A DNA stretch of 42,063 nucleotides from an uncultured Oscillospiraceae bacterium (GTDB lineage Bacteria > Bacillota > Clostridia > Oscillospirales > Oscillospiraceae): NCBI GenBank assembly GCA_947627285.1, contig CANQVL010000022.1:1-42063 (forward strand), read 5' to 3'. Made by a program: the position numbers and the translations under genes. The notes under the pieces are model-generated. The model made no database searches. It saw nothing but the letters and a program-made list of their open reading frames with translations, and was not told the DNA's origin. Each line of letters starts with the position of its first letter. The stretch's first letter is position 1. This document shows positions 15,314 through 22,462 of this stretch, piece after piece.

Positions 15314-15405
15314 ACAAGCCATCCCGAAGTCATCATCCCGGAGCACAGACCGCAGCACCGTTGGCGGAGGTTACCGCAGTAGAGATTGCTGGGCAGGCTG
15401 AGTGA
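15310..15405 (+). CDS. Possible 31-residue peptide coupled to the previous frame
   Basis: Starts at an ATGA overlap with the preceding 15-codon frame, which would allow translational coupling. Composition (MNKPSRSHHPGAQTAAPLAE and onward) is rich in Pro, Ala and His, with no motif I recognise. Evidence is limited to the overlap and the strong upstream signals; it may be chance. Confidence 0.25.
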   Translation: MNKPSRSHHPGAQTAAPLAEVTAVEIAGQAE

Positions 15406-15469
15406 AAGAGTGAGAAGCAAGGGAAATTGGAAGGAGCATTTCAAGCTTGATAACTGAACAAGTGGCGTA

Positions 15470-15500
15470 GCCCCGCAATCGCGTTGGACGGTTGCGGGGC
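15470..15500. terminator. Hairpin ending the short-ORF locus and the converging gene
   Basis: GCCCCGCAATCG and CGGTTGCGGGGC form a 12-bp stem with one G-U pair. No clear T tract on either strand, so efficiency is uncertain. It separates the short-ORF transcript from the leftward gene ending at 15510. Confidence 0.5.
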
Positions 15501-15509
15501 GAATGCTGT

Positions 15510-16040
15510 TTATTGGGCCGTCTCCACCGTTTTTTCCCGCTCGCCGGCACGGAAAATCAGCCTGCCATTTTCGGCGCCGACCTCCAGGTCGTCAGGACTT
15601 GTCACGGAGTCGTCAACGGGCATATCGAGCGGTACGGTGTCCGGCTCAAAGCCGGCGTCCGTCAGCTCCAACGGCGCAACGCTGTAGCACAGCTCCGCCG
15701 GGTGGCCCCAATATTGCACAAGGTACATGACAGCCACCGTCGAGCCGTCAACAGCGCAGTCAACGGCAAAGGGCGTGTTGGTCAAATGAACTATCTTATC
15801 CCGCACGTAGTCCCACACCAGCGTATAGCCCCACTGACCGTCGTAGCAGGTCATGACAAGGGCGCAGTAGTCGTCAATGATTTTCGCCCAGCACTGCTCG
15901 ATACCGTTTATGACCTCCTCGGCGATAGGGGTGTCCGCGAGCCTGTCCGTCGGGAGGGACCTCTCCTCTCCTCCCGCCGTCCTTACCGTGCAGACAGTTT
16001 TTTCGTTGAGATCAAGTGAGATATTTACCGCGTGGTCCAT
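15510..16040 (-). CDS. Hypothetical acidic protein
   Basis: 176 residues, start set by AAGGAGGG about 7 bp upstream. Soluble and acidic, without signal peptide or membrane segment. The middle is rich in aromatic residues (YDGQWGYTLVWDYV, VMYLVQYWGHPAE) and the C-terminal end has alternating hydrophobic and charged residues suggestive of beta strands. I recognise no family. It has its own minus-strand promoter with an internal palindrome and sits back to back with the XRE/RadC cluster, from which it may be independent. Confidence 0.7.
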   Translation of the reverse strand: MDHAVNISLDLNEKTVCTVRTAGGEERSLPTDRLADTPIAEEVINGIEQCWAKIIDDYCALVMTCYDGQWGYTLVWDYVRDKIVHLTNTPFAVDCAVDGSTVAVMYLVQYWGHPAELCYSVAPLELTDAGFEPDTVPLDMPVDDSVTSPDDLEVGAENGRLIFRAGEREKTVETAQ

Positions 16041-16106
16041 AAGTCTGCCCTCCTTCCAAAGCTTCCGGTTCGCGCCGACCGCCCCCGACCCGGAAAATTT
16101 AAATTT

Positions 16107-16135
16107 ATATTACCACGGCAGCCGTGGAAAATCAA
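16107..16135 (-). promoter_or_regulatory. Promoter whose spacer holds a perfect palindrome
   Basis: On the minus strand: TTGATT (16135-16130), 17-bp spacer, TAATAT (16112-16107). Fifteen of the 17 spacer bases are the palindrome CCACGGC-A-GCCGTGG (16113-16127). It drives the hypothetical protein at 15510-16040. A spacer-filling dyad is the position used by MerR-type activators or by steric repressors; no such regulator is nearby. Confidence 0.6.
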
Positions 16136-16217
16136 TAGTTCAATTCAGCTCCCGCACGGCTGCGCTGTACACCCACAGAAAAAATCAAAGCGATTGATTT
16201 GATTTTCGCATAGGCCG

Positions 16218-16268
16218 TTGCCGGAAAAAGGGCTATTACGTATTATGGATTATAAAAACATTTTATAA
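16218..16268 (+). promoter_or_regulatory. Promoter and operator of the XRE/RadC cluster
   Basis: TTGCCG (16218-16223), 17-bp spacer, TATTAT (16241-16246), followed at once by the palindrome TTATAAAA-ACA-TTTTATAA (16250-16268). The dyad covers the expected start of transcription, a natural site for repression by the XRE protein encoded next. Another inverted repeat (AAAATCAAA/TTTGATTTT) lies upstream at 16181-16206. Confidence 0.65.
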
Positions 16269-16324
16269 ATAATACATATTTACCGTCACCTCAATTAAAA
16301 TTAAGAAAAAAGGAGATTGACGGT

Positions 16325-16579
16325 ATGAATGTAAAAAACGGTATATCAGACAAGCACAAGGACGAGCTTATTGAGACGGGGCTGAACATAGGGCATATAC
16401 GCCGCAAGCGCGGGCTCACCCAGGAGCAGCTGGCGGAAAGGGTGGGGATCTCCGCGGGTTTCCTGGGACAGATCGAGGCGCCCAACATGGCGACGAACAT
16501 CTCCCTGTCCACGCTTTTTGAGATCGCCGACGCCCTGGACGTACCGGCGAGCCGCCTCATCAGCTTTGAAAACATATAG
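16325..16579 (+). CDS. XRE-family helix-turn-helix regulator
   Basis: 84 residues. A Cro/CI-type HTH covers about 20-78: NIGHIRRKRGLTQEQLAERV, the recognition helix region SAGFLGQIEAPN, and the closing STLFEIADALDVPASRLI. No additional sensory domain. AAAGGAG 7 bp upstream fixes the start. Probably binds the palindrome in its own promoter. The RadC-like genes follow after 15 bp, so it may control them, and the arrangement resembles small mobile or defence-associated modules; that link is inference. Confidence 0.88.
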   Translation: MNVKNGISDKHKDELIETGLNIGHIRRKRGLTQEQLAERVGISAGFLGQIEAPNMATNISLSTLFEIADALDVPASRLISFENI

Positions 16580-16594
16580 CCCACGGAGGTATCT

Positions 16595-17338
16595 ATGGGG
16601 AGCCTGAAGCAGCACAGGAGGAAGGTCGGCGCGGCGCTGAGGCAAAGCGGCGCCGATTCCCTGCTTGACGAGGAGATTTATATGGCCCTGCTCTCCTTCT
16701 GCCTCAGGGAGGACAGGGCCTGGGAGCTGCGCGGTCTGGCGCTGAGGCTCAAGAGCGTCTTCGGGGGCTTTGCGGGGCTCCCCAAGGTCACATGTGAGGA
16801 GCTGGGCCGAATCATGGGAATGGACGCGGACACCGCGCGCTTTATGCGGCTTGTGGGCGAGCTGGCAAGACGCGCCGTTGAAGCCCGGGAGCGGTCGCTC
16901 TCTGTCGCCTCCCCGGAAGCCGCGGGTAAGCTCCTGACGGAAAGGCTTGGCGGGTGCGCATATGAGGTCACGGCGGCGCTGTGCCTTGACGAAAATCTCC
17001 GGTGCCTGTGCTTCAAGCCCCTTGCCGAGGGCGACGCCGTCTCGGCGGACCTGGACGTCTATGAGGTGGCGAGCCAGGTCTTCAGCTCCGGCGCCTCCGC
17101 CGTGATCCTGGGTCACAACCACCCGGAGGGCTCCGCCGATCCCTCGGAGGGGGACATGGCGGTGACGAAGGGCATAATGGACGCCTTGAGGGACCTGTCC
17201 GTACCGGTGCTGGACCACATAACCGTGTCCGGCAGCGCTTACACGTCCCTGGCGGAGCTGGGCTTCTTTGACGGCGAGGGCGAGCCCGTCAGGGCTGAAT
17301 ACTGTTCCGCCTCCGGCAGGGCAAAGGAGGGCGGCTGA
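16595..17338 (+). CDS. RadC-family JAB/JAMM protein (metal motif intact)
   Basis: 247 residues. The N-terminal helical part (about 1-100) is followed by an MPN/JAB domain. The zinc motif is complete: GHNHPEGSADPSEGD gives His174, His176, Ser184 and Asp187, with DVYEVASQVF and LDHITVSGSAYTSLAELG in the expected places. RadC-like proteins were once linked to DNA repair, but their biochemical role is not settled. Start by GGAGG upstream. Followed after 2 bp by a diverged paralogue. Confidence 0.85.
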   Translation: MGSLKQHRRKVGAALRQSGADSLLDEEIYMALLSFCLREDRAWELRGLALRLKSVFGGFAGLPKVTCEELGRIMGMDADTARFMRLVGELARRAVEARERSLSVASPEAAGKLLTERLGGCAYEVTAALCLDENLRCLCFKPLAEGDAVSADLDVYEVASQVFSSGASAVILGHNHPEGSADPSEGDMAVTKGIMDALRDLSVPVLDHITVSGSAYTSLAELGFFDGEGEPVRAEYCSASGRAKEGG

Positions 17339-17340
17339 GC

Positions 17341-18054
17341 GTGGGCGAGCACGACGGACACAGGGGCAGGCTCAGAAGGCTGCTGACCGAACAAAATCTG
17401 AGGACCGCGCCTGACAGCCTTGTGCTGGAGGGCCTTTTGTGCTTTGCCATGAGGCGCCGGGACGTGTGCCCCGTGGCAAAGAGCCTCCTTGACACATACG
17501 GCGACGTGGGGACGCTCCTTGACAAAAACGCGCGGGAGCTGGAGGATAATTTCGGCGTCGGCGCCTGTACCGCCGCGCTCCTGGCGCTGGTGGGCGAGGC
17601 GTCGAGGCGCGCCGGGGCCGAGAGGTTCAGGAGCGTTGAGATACGCTCTCCCGAGGACGCCCGTCGGTACGTCTATCCAAAATTCAAATTTTCCGCGTCC
17701 CCCTCGGCGTATCTCCTCTGCCTTGACGACAGGCTCCGCCCGGTCCGGTGCCTGCCCGTTACCGAGGGCGAAAAGCTCCACGCGGACATATGCCGAATGG
17801 CAGTTGCCGCGGGCTCCCGGACCGTTTTGCTGGCGCGTGAGCTCCCGGGGGATATGCACACCCTTTCGCCGGGGGACATCCGCCGCGCCCGGGAGCTGAG
17901 CGGGAGGCTCGCGGGGCTTGGCATTGTCCTGCTTGACTTTATCGGCGTATCCGGGGAGTTCTACTCCTCCGTCGCCGAGCGCGGCGTGTTCCACGACGCC
18001 CCCGAGACCCGCTGCCGTTACTCCGCATCCTATCTCGGCCTGTTAAGACGGTAA
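17341..18054 (+). CDS. RadC-like paralogue with degenerate JAMM motif
   Basis: 237 residues from GTG, 2 bp after the previous gene. The N-terminus has the RadC-type GHRGRLRRLLTEQN and a helix-hairpin-helix-like part (LYG-type turn as TYGDVGTLL). The JAB domain fold continues, but the motif reads LARELPGDMHTLSPGD (164-179). It aligns without gaps to the LGHNHPEGSADPSEGD of its neighbour, with both metal-binding His replaced (Arg166, Leu168) while Ser and Asp remain. Predicted inactive as a metallo-enzyme; perhaps a scaffold partner of the active copy. No frameshift or stop, so not a simple pseudogene. Confidence 0.75.
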   Translation: MGEHDGHRGRLRRLLTEQNLRTAPDSLVLEGLLCFAMRRRDVCPVAKSLLDTYGDVGTLLDKNARELEDNFGVGACTAALLALVGEASRRAGAERFRSVEIRSPEDARRYVYPKFKFSASPSAYLLCLDDRLRPVRCLPVTEGEKLHADICRMAVAAGSRTVLLARELPGDMHTLSPGDIRRARELSGRLAGLGIVLLDFIGVSGEFYSSVAERGVFHDAPETRCRYSASYLGLLRR

Positions 18055-18073
18055 AATATTTTTTCCAACCCCC

Positions 18074-18133
18074 TTGACATTCTCTTGGACCGGTGTTACA
18101 ATACATTTAACATTTAGGCTAAATGTTAAATGT
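18074..18133 (+). promoter_or_regulatory. Promoter with perfect 31-bp palindromic operator for the SdpR-type repressor
   Basis: Perfect TTGACA (18074-18079), 17-bp spacer, TACAAT (18097-18102). Directly downstream, 18103-18133 is a perfect palindrome with 15-bp arms (ACATTTAACATTTAG and its complement) around one G. It covers the transcription start, so the ArsR-type protein encoded next very likely represses itself here. Confidence 0.88.
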
Positions 18134-18163
18134 TGAATGTCAAATGAGAGGGGGCTGATACAT

Positions 18164-18448
18164 TTGGGCTTACAGGACACCATGCGGGCGTTGGCGGACC
18201 CCACGCGGCGGGAGATACTCAATATGCTCAAATCCGGTCGCATGGCGGCGGGGGAGATAGCCGAGAGGTTCCCCGTCACCGGCGCCAGCATATCCCGCCA
18301 CCTGTCGGTGCTCCGTGACGCGGGGCTCATACGCGACAGCCGGGAGGGGAAATTCATCTACTACGAGCTCAACGCCTCCGTTTTGGAGGAGATAATGCTG
18401 TGGATAACCGATCTGAGGGGAGGAAATGAAAATGATAAAAGAGAATAA
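18164..18448 (+). CDS. ArsR/SmtB-family repressor (SdpR-like)
   Basis: 94 residues from TTG, chosen because GAGGGGG lies 9 bp upstream and the product then begins MGLQDTMRALADPTRREIL, the usual SdpR start; an ATG at 18137 abuts the operator. Winged HTH: AAGEIAERFPVTGASISRHL is the recognition region, GKFIYYELN the wing. No Cys ligands of metal sensors are present, so it is not an arsenic or zinc sensor. Overlaps the following SdpI-like gene. In Bacillus SdpR is held at the membrane by SdpI; the pair here suggests the same logic. Confidence 0.88.
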   Translation: MGLQDTMRALADPTRREILNMLKSGRMAAGEIAERFPVTGASISRHLSVLRDAGLIRDSREGKFIYYELNASVLEEIMLWITDLRGGNENDKRE

Positions 18449-19085
18449 GCGCATAATAATCCTGACCACCCTGGTGACGCTCCTGCCCATGCTGGCGGGG
18501 CTCATACTCTGGGGCAGACTGCCGGAGAAAATGCCCATCCACTGGAACGTCTCCGGCGAGCTGGACGGCTGGGCGGGCAAGGCCTTCGCCGTATTCGCGA
18601 TCCCCGGCTTCATGGCGGCGATGCACCTTTTCTGCGTCCTCTGCACAAGCCTTGACCCCAAGGTGAAGAACCAGACGAGGAAGGTCCTGTGGCTGGTGTT
18701 CTGGATATGCCCCTTCGTCTGCGTGCTTGTGTGCGCCGTTATGTACGCCGCGGCGCTGGGGGCGGAGCTGAATGTCGCCTCTGTCGTCACGGGAATGTGC
18801 GGCGTCCTGTACACGGCGCTTGGCAACTACCTCCCAAAATGCAGGCGCAACTACACCGTCGGCATAAAGGCGATGTGGGCGCTGGAGGACGAGGCCAACT
18901 GGAACGCCACCCACCGGTTCGCCGGAAAGCTCTGGGCGGCTGGCGGTATAATAGTTATCCTCGCCGCCTTCATCCCCTCCACCCAATGGACCTTCTGCAT
19001 CCTCTTAGCCGCCTCGATCCTCCTGACCCTCCTCCCGGTGATATACTCCTACCTCTACTACAAAAAGCGCGGCAAGACGGATTGA
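18432..19085 (+). CDS. SdpI/DUF1648-family membrane protein
   Basis: 217 residues; ATG at 18432 preferred over 18426 because GGGGAGG then sits 8 bp away. Six or so hydrophobic helices. The DUF1648 signature LPEKMPIHWNVSGELDGWAGK follows the first helix, and the SdpI part has NYLPKCRRNYTVGIKAMWAL with the later WNATHRFAGKLW. Homologues act as immunity proteins against the SdpC toxin and as signal transducers that sequester SdpR. No toxin gene is visible next to it. Overlaps the repressor gene by 17 bp. Confidence 0.87.
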   Translation: MIKENKRIIILTTLVTLLPMLAGLILWGRLPEKMPIHWNVSGELDGWAGKAFAVFAIPGFMAAMHLFCVLCTSLDPKVKNQTRKVLWLVFWICPFVCVLVCAVMYAAALGAELNVASVVTGMCGVLYTALGNYLPKCRRNYTVGIKAMWALEDEANWNATHRFAGKLWAAGGIIVILAAFIPSTQWTFCILLAASILLTLLPVIYSYLYYKKRGKTD

Positions 19086-19104
19086 CCGCCAGCCCGACAA
19101 AAAC

Positions 19105-19140
19105 TCCGCCCACCGCGTTTTTCACGATGGGCGGATACTT
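19105..19140. terminator. Hairpin between converging genes
   Basis: TCCGCCCA and TGGGCGGA form an 8-bp stem, followed by TACTTTATTT. It lies between sdpI-like and the converging DUF1015 gene. Confidence 0.65.
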
Positions 19141-20357
19141 TATTTGATTTTCCTGCACTCCAAATAGTACCTCTTGTCCCTGGCGTGACCGATGGAGAAG
19201 GACTTTTTGGGGAACACTCCGTCGGAGATGACGGTGGAGAAAAGCTCCGATTTGTCCATGCCCGGGAGCAGGAAGCCCACGGTCCCCGGTTGACTTGTGA
19301 GCCTCAAAAGCGACTCCTCGTCGTGTATATAGTCCACCTCGCCCCCGTCGGACATGGCCACGTACTCCTCGATGAAGCTCTGGAGCATCTCGATCATTCC
19401 GCCAAAGCTCCTGCCGCGCACGCGCATTTTCCCCCGCCTCTCGCCGCCGACGCAGTATTCGATCTCCCGCCCGTCGGGTATCTCCAGCTTCTGGCGCATG
19501 AACTCCAAAAGCTTATCCGGGTCCACGCCGAAGACGACGCGGTGTATCGGCTCAAACTCGATCCCTGAGTCATATACGTTGTTGAGCTCCACCAGCGCGT
19601 ACCGCGCCGGGTGGTTCTCCGCCTCCTCGGGGGAGAGCGACGCCTTTGTCCTGTTCCACAGCTCCTTTGCCGCGGCAAGGGAGTGGTTGCCGTCGCCGAT
19701 GACTATCTGCACCGGGCGCAGCGTCATTGTGGCGAAGGCCTCCGAGACGCGCTCCGCGTCCGCCCCCGACACCTGCCACCCGGTGATGTGCCCGCCGTTT
19801 TCCATCAGGTCAAAGTCGTAAAGCCTCCTCATGGCGTGTGTGCGGGAGCGAAGCGGCTCCACAACGCACTTCTCCGGGTCGTCGATGAGCACCATTATGT
19901 GCGGAAGCTCCAGCGGGGCGTTCTCGCGTATCTTCATCCTGGGAGGCAGTCTATCCGCCACGGTCCGCTCGCTTGCGCGGACAGGGGAGGAGGAGTGGGG
20001 CGAGTAGTCGTATGCCTCCAGATCCAGCGCCCCCACAAGCCCCCTGCGGACCCCGGCGCTGACGTGCCGCTCCACATATACGTAGGAATCCTTAAGCGTC
20101 TCAAATACCCCGGCGTCAAGGCACCCGCGCATGGCGGCGTTGGCGCTCTCCGCCATATCCGGCGGAGAGACGGACCCCAGGTACGCCTCCGGCAGTATCA
20201 TGTGCAGTGTGGAGAGCTTGTCGGCGCAGCGCTCCTCCACCCGGTCCCAATACTCCCTCTCGGAGGTGAACTGGTCACAGGCGATGACGCTCCAATCCTC
20301 CATATCCCCCGTGACGGGAATAAGTATATCCGCGGGCTTAAACGCTGGCTGGGACAT
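19140..20357 (-). CDS. DUF1015 family protein
   Basis: 405 residues; start MSQPAFKPADILIP set by AAAGGAAG about 7 bp upstream, a longer frame lacks a ribosome site. Matches the conserved DUF1015 family: DWSVIACDQFTSEREYW at the N-terminus, VIGDGNHSLAAAKELW in the middle (the most conserved element, with a GDGxH motif suggesting a hydrolase or kinase-like site), YALVELNNVYD and later FEPIHRVVFG. Often placed near serine metabolism or signalling genes in Clostridia, but no activity is established. Lone transcription unit here. Confidence 0.85.
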   Translation of the reverse strand: MSQPAFKPADILIPVTGDMEDWSVIACDQFTSEREYWDRVEERCADKLSTLHMILPEAYLGSVSPPDMAESANAAMRGCLDAGVFETLKDSYVYVERHVSAGVRRGLVGALDLEAYDYSPHSSSPVRASERTVADRLPPRMKIRENAPLELPHIMVLIDDPEKCVVEPLRSRTHAMRRLYDFDLMENGGHITGWQVSGADAERVSEAFATMTLRPVQIVIGDGNHSLAAAKELWNRTKASLSPEEAENHPARYALVELNNVYDSGIEFEPIHRVVFGVDPDKLLEFMRQKLEIPDGREIEYCVGGERRGKMRVRGRSFGGMIEMLQSFIEEYVAMSDGGEVDYIHDEESLLRLTSQPGTVGFLLPGMDKSELFSTVISDGVFPKKSFSIGHARDKRYYLECRKIK

Positions 20358-20470
20358 TGTGATCTTCCTTTCGGGCAGGTAAATAAGTTTTATTATTTTA
20401 CCACTGCCGGCGGAAAAAGTCAAAGCCAAAACGCCGACGAAAATAAAATGAAATTTTCCCCTCAGACAGG

Positions 20471-20499
20471 TTGCAAAAAACGGAAATGCGTGGTATATT
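20471..20499 (+). promoter_or_regulatory. Promoter of the cytidylate-kinase-like gene
   Basis: TTGCAA (20471-20476), 17-bp spacer, TATATT (20494-20499), 66 bp before the start codon. Confidence 0.6.
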
Positions 20500-20565
20500 T
20501 ATATAAAGATATACGGACCGACACCCGAATATCTTGTCTATTTTGCCAAAAGGCGGTGAGCATTT

Positions 20566-21189
20566 ATGAAGAAGACCATCATTGCCATAAGCCGCGCCTA
20601 CGGCGCCCACGGCACCGTTGTGGGAAGCCGGCTGGCGGCGAAGCTGGGAATACCAATGTTTGACAGGAAGATCATCGACCTCGCCGGTGAAAAGAGCGGC
20701 CTCTCCCCGGATTACATAGGCAAGCTTGAGGAGAACGTCACCGGCTCCTTCCTCTTCAATCTGGCGGCAAGCTCCTACAATATGCACGGCTTCCACCGCA
20801 GCTGCGACGTGCCCATGAGCTACACCGCCTTCTCCGCCCAGGCCAACGTCATTCAGGAGATAGCCAAAAAGGGCAGCGCCGTCATAATCGGCAGGTGCTC
20901 CGACTACCTCCTCAGGGACGACCCGGACTGCGTGAGGGTGTTCCTCTACGCCGAGGCGCAGGACAGGCTGGAGCAGTGCAAGGCGGAGTACAAGCTGGAC
21001 GACAGAGCGGCGGAGCAGCAGCTCAAAAAGCTTGACCGCAGCCGCTCCAACTACTACAAGAACTTCACCGGCGAAAACTGGGGCGAGGCGAAATCCCACG
21101 ACCTCTCCATAAACGTCACCAAAATAGGCCCCGAAGGCGCGGTTGACCTCATCCTCCAATACCTGAAAATGGCAGGAAGATTAGAATAA
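20566..21189 (+). CDS. Cytidylate kinase-like family protein
   Basis: 207 residues. The N-terminus KKTIIAISRAYGAHGTVVG resembles the cytidylate-kinase-like family (PF13189), in which the P-loop is AREYGSGG-like; here AYGAHGT replaces the Gly/Ser-rich turn. FDRKIIDLAGEKSG and GSAVIIGRCSDYLLRD follow in the expected order, and DRSRSNYYKNFTGENWG is the family's lid region. Probably a nucleotide kinase of uncertain substrate rather than the essential Cmk, which is longer and has a different P-loop. Single gene with its own promoter. Confidence 0.82.
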   Translation: MKKTIIAISRAYGAHGTVVGSRLAAKLGIPMFDRKIIDLAGEKSGLSPDYIGKLEENVTGSFLFNLAASSYNMHGFHRSCDVPMSYTAFSAQANVIQEIAKKGSAVIIGRCSDYLLRDDPDCVRVFLYAEAQDRLEQCKAEYKLDDRAAEQQLKKLDRSRSNYYKNFTGENWGEAKSHDLSINVTKIGPEGAVDLILQYLKMAGRLE

Positions 21190-21336
21190 CCTCCCAGCAT
21201 AGGCGGAAATTTTGTAAACATTTAATTAACCGTCTCAGCGTACAGTAGATTTCTTCGCATTTTGGCAGTATAGTTTTAAATGTCGAGTGCGCAGCTGTTC
21301 GACAAATCACAATTTGATGAAAAAGAGTTGGAATAT

Positions 21337-21804
21337 ATGGAAATCAGAAAACTGACAGAATCCGATTATGAACAAGTCCTTGAACAATATGCAGCAGAGG
21401 ATGAGCTCCATGTACAGGCACGGCCGGACTTTTTTGTACACCGGGAAAAGGAGGAATCCTATCCCAGGGAGGCCTTCCTGGAGAACTTGACCAACCCCAC
21501 CGTGCTGCAACTGGGCGCCTTTGATGGTGAGCTTCTCGCGGGCGTTGTCCGGGCGACGCTTTGGGAAGAAAGCGGTATGGTCAAGGGGTTAAAGACCGTT
21601 TGCCTGGATGACATCTATGTCCTGCCCGCCTATCGCCGCAGAGGGATCGCGTCAAAGCTCTTTGCCAAGGTGGAGACCTGGGCAAAGGAGCAGGGAGCTG
21701 TTCGCCTGGATCTGTACATCTGGGACTTCAACAAGGGAGCTGTCGCCCTGTATCAAGCCATGGGCATGACGCCCCAGCAATATGTGTTTGAAAAGAAGCT
21801 GTAA
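21337..21804 (+). CDS. GNAT family N-acetyltransferase
   Basis: 155 residues. The acetyl-CoA motif A is LDDIYVLPAYRRRGIASKLFAK (Arg/Gly-rich loop RRRGIA), then the motif-B stretch LDLYIWDFNKGAVALYQAMGM. Start at MEIRKLTESDYEQV by family pattern; a frame 57 bp longer has no ribosome site either. The upstream 140 bp are A/T-rich and show no convincing promoter. Codon use is less GC-biased than its neighbours, so it may be a later arrival. Acceptor unknown (protein, antibiotic or small amine). Confidence 0.8.
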   Translation: MEIRKLTESDYEQVLEQYAAEDELHVQARPDFFVHREKEESYPREAFLENLTNPTVLQLGAFDGELLAGVVRATLWEESGMVKGLKTVCLDDIYVLPAYRRRGIASKLFAKVETWAKEQGAVRLDLYIWDFNKGAVALYQAMGMTPQQYVFEKKL

Positions 21805-21862
21805 TTCGGTTTTAACAGGCGGTAAATGACAAGAAAAAATGTTTTGTATTATGATTTGCTGT

Positions 21863-21898
21863 TTTCCCGTCAGCAATTATGCTGGCGGGAAATTTTTT
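21863..21898 (+). terminator. Rho-independent terminator after the GNAT gene
   Basis: TTTCCCGTCAGCA and TGCTGGCGGGAAA form a 13-bp stem (one G-U) with loop ATTA, followed by TTTTTT. Confidence 0.9.
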
Positions 21899-21983
21899 CA
21901 CTCCGTCGGATAAATTTTCACCCCACCCGTAGGCTCGGATACTCCGGGAACACAAAAGGGGATCGGGAGTTAAAAAATATTTC

Positions 21984-22034
21984 TACACAAATGTAAAAAT
22001 ACCTCTTGACATTTCTACACACATGTAGTAATAT
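21984..22034 (+). promoter_or_regulatory. BlaI-type promoter with two operators
   Basis: Perfect TTGACA (22006-22011), 17-bp spacer, TAATAT (22029-22034). TACA-N4-TGTA dyads occur at 21984-21995 (upstream of -35) and 22016-22027 (inside the spacer). TACA/TGTA half-sites are the known BlaI/MecI recognition elements, so the pair probably represses itself. Confidence 0.8.
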
Positions 22035-22077
22035 TGCAATATCCACAGTGGACGCACTGGGACAGGAGGATAAAAAT

Positions 22078-22458
22078 ATGGATCGATCCAAAAAAATGTC
22101 CGAGACGGAAGCGGAGATCATGGAGGTCCTCTGGGACTCCGAAACGCCCATGTCTGCCTCGGAGCTCATTGACTACTTTGCCGAGCACCGGAAAAAGGTA
22201 TGGAAGGCGCCGACCCTCGCCACGTTCCTCTCCCGCCTTGCCCAAAAGGGGCTCGTCGTCTCGGAGCGGAGCGGCAGGGTGCCCTATTACCGCCCCGCCA
22301 GGACGCGGGCGGAATACTCCGGCGACATGGCGCGGGAGCTTCTGGACACCATGTACCAGGGCTCAGTCGCCAGGTTCTTCGCGGCGCTGTGCGGCGACAC
22401 GCCCCTGTCCGACGAGGACCGCCGGGAGCTGAGGGCGTGGCTTGACAGGAAGGAGTGA
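22078..22458 (+). CDS. BlaI/MecI-family repressor
   Basis: 126 residues, start fixed by GGAGG 8 bp upstream. Winged-helix N-terminus: MSETEAEIMEVLWDSETPMSA and the recognition part KAPTLATFLSRLAQKGLV, then the wing RVPYYRPA. The C-terminal helices (YSGDMARELLDTMY and following) form the dimerisation part that the partner protease pathway inactivates by cleavage. Overlaps in operon with the M56 gene (4 bp apart). No beta-lactamase gene follows, so the regulon lies elsewhere. Confidence 0.92.
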   Translation: MDRSKKMSETEAEIMEVLWDSETPMSASELIDYFAEHRKKVWKAPTLATFLSRLAQKGLVVSERSGRVPYYRPARTRAEYSGDMARELLDTMYQGSVARFFAALCGDTPLSDEDRRELRAWLDRKE

Positions 22459-22462
22459 GGAC

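Noticed and set aside
18137-18163. ATG at 18137 as start of the SdpR-like gene
   Set aside because: It lies 4 bp past the operator with no ribosome site; the TTG at 18164 has GAGGGGG and gives the family N-terminus.
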